Part shown: positions 20,690 through 24,960 of the stretch, one piece after another
Numbering within the stretch: the stretch's first letter is position 1
Layout of the letters: the number at the start of each line of letters is the position of its first letter
From: a virus
IMG/VR virus record: IMGVR_UViG_3300009529_000872
Location: 1 to 24,960 of that record
Direction: 5' to 3' (one strand)
Length of the DNA stretch: 24,960 bases
Program-made: the position numbers and the translations under genes
Notes under the pieces: model-generated
What the model was told of the DNA's origin: nothing
The model's database searches: none
Seen by the model: the letters and a program-made list of their open reading frames with translations, nothing else

Positions 20690-23053
20690 TTATGAGTGCA
20701 ATCCCACTCGCGGCAAGCGGCCTCTAGATATGCGCTGATCGGTGTCCGTTAGCACACATCCACATCTAAATCCGTGGCAAGCCAACTGCCACGATTTTGG
20801 GATTACGCCGCTGTTGCGCCAGAAACTAGCCCGCCGAACTTGCCCGTTCAAAGCAGCACAAGAAACACAATGTTCCTTACGGACATCCCATTTCCATATT
20901 AAAGCCTTGTCACCGGACGCAACCAGATACCCCGTCTCCTTGACCATCATGTACCGCGCTACCCACAGGTCAACCCTACTCCGCACTGACTGCAACTTGC
21001 CCACGTCCTTACGATTGCGGTAGATGTAATCGGCCAATTGGCTGACGAAGCCCTTCTCGTTTTCAATCAGGTCGTCAAGCTCCTGACGTTCGCTGTCTTC
21101 CAGATCGGCAACTGCCATTCCGCCCCGTTGCACGCCCGATACAAAGGCCGAACGGAACTCGCGTTCTATCAGGTTCTCCATGCCGACTTCGTACTGCCCC
21201 CGACTTACGCTGTTATTCCACAAGCCCCGCGCCAACTCCCTGATGCCGCGTTGGTAGCTGGTGATAGTCTTGATGTGCGGCGCGTCCATTACGGTATCGA
21301 AAGCGTTCACAATTTCTGATTTACGTTTGCATTCGTCCAGCCGGTCTATGATTTCAAAGCGTACCCACGGCGGGATGATCTCAGTCTCAAATTCGCGTGT
21401 TCGTTTCTTGCGTGGGTTAGCGCCAAACCGTTCTACCTCAAATCTTTTCCAGGCGTGCAATTCACGGGCTAGTCGTGCATCTATGACTTCCTCAGCCGGA
21501 AACAAGTATTCGCCCTCGTATAGCTTGAAGTGCGGCAACAGGTCGGGCGCTGATTTGGTTTCATCGGTCTCGCCAACCCCCTCCACCAGTTCACCCGCCT
21601 GAGCTTCCTCTTCCTCCGCGGCTGCTTCGGCCTCAATAGCAACGTCTCGCGCTTCGCCCTCAACTACCGGTACTCCCCCCTCTGGCGTTGGGATAACTTC
21701 CTCTGGCGCGGTAGGCTCTGGTAATGGCTTGCCCGTGATTTCTTCAGCCCCAAATGGCGACGGCGCGACAAGCAACTGTTTTTCCCACAAGTCCTGAATT
21801 TCATCTAGTGGAACAAACAACTCGCCAATGCGGTAAATGCCCCTTAGCTTTTCAGGCGGCTCTAGTTCTTGTTTAGCCGCCGCGTCATACAGGTCAATTA
21901 TTCCGTCCCTCAGTTGGATGCTCGTAACCTGCGCCTCTAACATATCGGCATCGGTCACGGTATCATACGGCGACGTATCAAACTCAAGTATCGTCATGCC
22001 TTCCAGGTCAAAGAAGGGCATAATTTTTAAGTTGATGTACCGCTGAAACACATGCGCCAGAGGGATAACCCTGTCTAGATAAAAGCGTTGAATTAAACCG
22101 TCGTCAGTTTTATATGGCGACGTGTTGGTATTGCCGCGCATGGCTTGCGGAACCCCAAAAGCGTCGAATATATTTTGCGACTGTTGGGTATTGAGTTGTA
22201 AGTTCTTGGCTATGTCGGGCTGCTCAAATGCTGTAGCCTGAACAGGGTGCCTAACTACCATCGTATTGTATTGTCCGCCAGCGCCCTTTAGCTGCTCGCG
22301 CACTATGTTAAGCATCCTTTGATGATCTTCAACAGACCATATAGTTTCTTCGCTCAATGGCGTTATTATCATGCCGGGTCGGGCATTGTTTATGAAGTAG
22401 TCGCGCAACCAGCGGTCAAGGTTGCGCGCTATGTTAATTTCATCCAACACCGTTAAAGCCGTGGGCAAACCTACAAAGTCGCTGTTAGGGTTGCGGTTGT
22501 GCAAGTACGCCACACGCTCCGGTTCGAGGTTGACATACACCATGTTCCAGCCGTAGCGGAAACTATCTATCGCGCCGCTGTGGTGGTCAACTTGCACGCC
22601 CAACGGATTAAGCCACTCCAATGATTTATTGCTGCCGAATACGTTCTCTACTTTCTCAACGTAAAATTCACCGTATAGCAGGTAGTCGGTAACCATCACG
22701 TCCATGAAGCCCATGTCGTTTTCGTCTTCAAATCTGAGCAGCGCTTCCGACAATGGATGACGGGGCAGCAAGTCCATGCGGTTAGCTATAGGGTCGCCGG
22801 TCTCGCCTTTTCGAACACCGTCGGGATAATGCACGATGTTCCAGTCCAGCATACCGATACCACTCACAATCGACTGAATGCAGGCGTTAACTTCATACAC
22901 CATCGTGTACGCCGCCGCCGCCCCCGCCTTGCTAAAGGTGATGTCCTGGTTGGGACTGACGAAGCCCAGCGGCCAATAATCGGAGCTACCGCCAGAGAAC
23001 GGAATACTTTTAAGAGCCTTTGGTTTGCGCTTGAATCTATCCAATAATGCCAT
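20690..23053 (-). CDS. Portal protein with C-terminal MuF-like domain
   Basis: A 787-residue protein. Residues about 25-430 are a phage portal: conserved-type stretches include AYTMVYEVNACIQSIVSGIG (48-67), MVTDYLLYGEFYVEKV (120-135), RVAYLHNRNPNSDFVGLPTA (180-199), a helical DRWLRDYFINNARPGMII (213-230), and NIFDAFGVPQAMRG (294-307). An acidic low-complexity linker follows (430-500, many Glu and Ala). Residues about 510-787 resemble the MuF minor head protein, ending in the cysteine set Cys729, Cys732 (HCVSC), Cys759 and CGC at 764-766. The portal forms the DNA channel; MuF-type domains are thought to sit inside the head. The two are separate genes in many phages. A GAGG site lies nine bases before the ATG. 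Confidence 0.9.
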   Translation of the reverse strand: MALLDRFKRKPKALKSIPFSGGSSDYWPLGFVSPNQDITFSKAGAAAAYTMVYEVNACIQSIVSGIGMLDWNIVHYPDGVRKGETGDPIANRMDLLPRHPLSEALLRFEDENDMGFMDVMVTDYLLYGEFYVEKVENVFGSNKSLEWLNPLGVQVDHHSGAIDSFRYGWNMVYVNLEPERVAYLHNRNPNSDFVGLPTALTVLDEINIARNLDRWLRDYFINNARPGMIITPLSEETIWSVEDHQRMLNIVREQLKGAGGQYNTMVVRHPVQATAFEQPDIAKNLQLNTQQSQNIFDAFGVPQAMRGNTNTSPYKTDDGLIQRFYLDRVIPLAHVFQRYINLKIMPFFDLEGMTILEFDTSPYDTVTDADMLEAQVTSIQLRDGIIDLYDAAAKQELEPPEKLRGIYRIGELFVPLDEIQDLWEKQLLVAPSPFGAEEITGKPLPEPTAPEEVIPTPEGGVPVVEGEARDVAIEAEAAAEEEEAQAGELVEGVGETDETKSAPDLLPHFKLYEGEYLFPAEEVIDARLARELHAWKRFEVERFGANPRKKRTREFETEIIPPWVRFEIIDRLDECKRKSEIVNAFDTVMDAPHIKTITSYQRGIRELARGLWNNSVSRGQYEVGMENLIEREFRSAFVSGVQRGGMAVADLEDSERQELDDLIENEKGFVSQLADYIYRNRKDVGKLQSVRSRVDLWVARYMMVKETGYLVASGDKALIWKWDVRKEHCVSCAALNGQVRRASFWRNSGVIPKSWQLACHGFRCGCVLTDTDQRISRGRLPRVGLHS

Positions 23054-23065
23054 GATGTAATTCCT

Positions 23066-24523
23066 CTATATCATCTTGCAGACACAATCCCACGCCAGCA
23101 TCCGCGCTATCACGGTGTCGTCATGAGCGCCATCCATGTGTTCAAATCTGTACTTGCCCGACTCAAGCTGGTTACTGATAAACGTCCTAAGCTCCGATGT
23201 GGCATAATCCACGTCTTGTAACTTTAATCCGGCGTTGTGAATGCCGTCGTACAGGTTGCTCACCAACTTTTGCTTCTTGCGGTTGTCCATCGTAATTGAC
23301 CGCCGGGTGATGTCAACGCCCGCATCAATAAACTTGTCGTCCATATTTTCGATGTTAACTGTGCCCATGCTGTTCTTTTCAGGTTGGATGGTTTCCACGT
23401 GCCACTTAGCACAGTTGGCTACAATGCGGTTTTGCATTTCATCCCACGGCATTCTACGCCAGCGCCCGATAAACACCTCTATATCGTCCGTCGCGTCAAT
23501 GATGCTCAGTGTGGTGTAATCGTTCTCTTGCCCCCAGTCCACGCCCGCCATGTATCTATGACCCTCGATGTACTCTATTTCTTCCATCTCATCTCGTGTC
23601 AACAGACAATGTTCGAACTCTCCGAATACGCTGTTGCCGTCACTCAAGAAACACTGCCGAACGTCTTCCGGGTATTCCTGTTTGAACGTATACGGCAACT
23701 CTTTAACCTTAGCCCGCCGCCACTTGATCTGTTCCATCGTCAGTTCATGGTGAGATACTAGACGCTTTTCCTCTTCACTTAAATCCAGCACCTCACCCTC
23801 ATCTAATAATAATCTATATTTCGGCTCCCACCACCACGGGTAGAAATGGATCGTCCACGGGCTATCGCCGTCTAGAGCTTCCATACAACGCTCGTAAAAC
23901 CAGCCGCGCGCGCCATCGGGCGTACTCTCAAATACGATTGTGCCGTTGGCGGGTACACCCTGAATCAGGTTGCTCATGATGCTTTCGGCATCTTTCCACT
24001 TAGCAATCTCCGTGCCGTGTACATGATGGTACACCGCGCCGATTCCGCTGGTCGGGCTGCCCGCCGTGGTCAACGTCACGAGGCTGTTGGTAGCCGGATA
24101 TGCTATCTGCGTGGCATTATCAATTGAGCGCTCCGGTTTCATGGCTTCCGGCAAATTGTCGTAAAAGCGGCGGTGCATCCTGCGCATGGTGTTAGTAGTA
24201 TTGGAGTCGTGCGCCAACGTCGCCGCCAAACACGGCTCGAATGCCACGCGCCGAAACTGTAATGCCTGGATAAACGTTGACATTCCCAACTGCCGCGCCT
24301 TCACAATCAAATCGCGCCCCGTCAGTTTGGGGTACAAATCAAGCTGCGCTGGTTTCAATTCCATTGGCACAATCGTACCCGTCTCTTTGACTTGCACCTT
24401 CAAGTTATGAGATGCGAATTCTATGAAGGGCAATGCAACAGCGGAGCTTGTCGGAATTCCCAACAACCCCGCTACAAATACACTATCGCTTATGCCTTTA
24501 CTGTGCGAACTGGTCTCTACCAT
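23066..24523 (-). CDS. terL: Terminase large subunit (TerL)
   Basis: A 485-residue ATPase-nuclease that pumps DNA into the head. KARQLGMST at 75-83 is the Walker A variant; AVYHHVHGTE at 163-172 is the Walker B region, ending in the catalytic Glu with HGT before it. FESTPDG (198-204) is the coupling motif. In the nuclease domain Asp329 (VDWGQENDYTTL), Glu382 and the AHDD pair at 466-469 give the expected acidic metal-binding set. Length is usual for the family. The ATG lies inside the end of the small-terminase gene (26-base overlap) with no clear ribosome site, so it is coupled. The sequence is complete. Confidence 0.93.
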   Translation of the reverse strand: MVETSSHSKGISDSVFVAGLLGIPTSSAVALPFIEFASHNLKVQVKETGTIVPMELKPAQLDLYPKLTGRDLIVKARQLGMSTFIQALQFRRVAFEPCLAATLAHDSNTTNTMRRMHRRFYDNLPEAMKPERSIDNATQIAYPATNSLVTLTTAGSPTSGIGAVYHHVHGTEIAKWKDAESIMSNLIQGVPANGTIVFESTPDGARGWFYERCMEALDGDSPWTIHFYPWWWEPKYRLLLDEGEVLDLSEEEKRLVSHHELTMEQIKWRRAKVKELPYTFKQEYPEDVRQCFLSDGNSVFGEFEHCLLTRDEMEEIEYIEGHRYMAGVDWGQENDYTTLSIIDATDDIEVFIGRWRRMPWDEMQNRIVANCAKWHVETIQPEKNSMGTVNIENMDDKFIDAGVDITRRSITMDNRKKQKLVSNLYDGIHNAGLKLQDVDYATSELRTFISNQLESGKYRFEHMDGAHDDTVIARMLAWDCVCKMI

Positions 24524-24960
24524 CGACTATCGCATTCGCTTGTTTTTCCATCTCTTGAAATACTTGCACCGGGTCTTTGCCCGCACGTTTTAATGCTTCA
24601 ACTGCTGGCATGATAACTTGCACAACCTCAGTGGGCAATCCTTGCACAAGTCGATACTTATCTAGCACAATCCCCATAGCAGTGTACGCTTGCGCCCCCT
24701 TCAATTGATCAACAGTCTCATCACCTAAAGCATGGTTATATAACTTCCAAAACAAAGCTTCCAGTGCAGTTCCCATATCTTTTTTATATTGGACAACATT
24801 GTCCACTTGGACATTTGGTATATGCTCACCATCTGCCCACCGCTTAATTGTTTTCCTGGAGACGCTTGAACCTTGCGCTTGCATGTGCTTATAGACTTCC
24901 ATCACAGCATACTTATTTTCGGGATACCCCGCGCCGTGAAGTAGTGCTATTACACCTGCC
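24498..24960 (-). CDS. terS: Terminase small subunit (TerS), 5' end beyond right edge
   Basis: The frame is open through the right edge with no start needed inside the window; 153 residues are visible. The visible start contains ALLHGAGYPENKYAVM and then GSSVSRKTIKRWADGEHIPN, a helix-turn-helix with SVSRKTIKRWA as recognition helix, followed by helices for oligomerisation. A GTG at 24905 would cut off part of the DNA-binding domain, so I treat the gene as incomplete. Small terminases bind the packaging site and hand the DNA to TerL, encoded next. Confidence 0.8.
   Translation of the reverse strand, partial: AGVIALLHGAGYPENKYAVMEVYKHMQAQGSSVSRKTIKRWADGEHIPNVQVDNVVQYKKDMGTALEALFWKLYNHALGDETVDQLKGAQAYTAMGIVLDKYRLVQGLPTEVVQVIMPAVEALKRAGKDPVQVFQEMEKQANAIVDGRDQFAQ

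Noticed and set aside
24498-24905. Complete small terminase starting from GTG at 24905
   Set aside because: The frame continues to the right edge with convincing helix-turn-helix sequence upstream of that codon, so the gene is cut by the window.
1-24960. CRISPR arrays, insertion sequences, integrase or attachment sites
   Set aside because: No spaced repeat arrays, transposase or recombinase frames, or tRNA-end duplications were seen.

Overview
This window is a stretch of a tailed double-stranded DNA bacteriophage or prophage (Caudoviricetes), probably with a long non-contractile (siphovirus-type) tail: there is a tube protein, a lambda G/GT-like chaperone pair and a tape measure, but no sheath or other contractile-tail gene. 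Every supported gene is on the minus strand, so transcription and the usual late-gene order run from right to left. Most genes follow canonical AGGAG-type ribosome sites and many overlap by 1, 4 or 8 bases (TAATG or ATGA), which is typical of a compact phage late operon. Nothing in the sequence identifies the host. No integrase, replication, lysis, tRNA or CRISPR feature is seen.

Layout in transcription order. (1) Packaging and portal, 24960-20690: a small terminase cut by the right edge, a large terminase, and a portal protein carrying a C-terminal MuF-like domain. (2) An accessory cassette of about 5.4 kb, 20684-15431, inserted where the capsid genes normally follow the portal. It opens with a ribbon-helix-helix regulator preceded by a possible promoter/operator. 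It then holds small unknown genes, a zinc-ribbon protein, a proteasome beta/HslV-like Ntn hydrolase with Thr1, Asp17 and Lys33 in canonical spacing, a coiled-coil protein, a CxxCxxCC (YkgJ-like) metal-binding protein, and a 98-nt multi-hairpin element that looks like an undescribed structured RNA. (3) Head module, 15430-10827: a strong sigma70-like promoter (TTGACC, 17 bp, TATATA), one 889-residue polypeptide joining protease, acidic scaffold and HK97-fold major capsid protein, then a beta-helix protein, a small acidic protein, a putative decoration protein, a GC-rich hairpin and a small helical protein. (4) A GroES co-chaperonin gene, 10830-10534, inside the head/connector operon. (5) Connector genes, 10530-7630. 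(6) Tail module, 7630-1: tube protein, chaperones with a probable -1 frameshift, tape measure, a distal-tail-type protein, a large multidomain hub-like protein, and a further tail protein running off the left edge.

How it fits together: the terminase packages DNA through the portal, and the fused capsid polypeptide supplies shell, scaffold and protease in a fixed ratio. The phage GroES probably adapts the host GroEL for folding virion proteins. The connector and tail genes finish the particle. The accessory cassette is the least explained part. Its proteasome-like enzyme and structured RNA are the best candidates for new biology.
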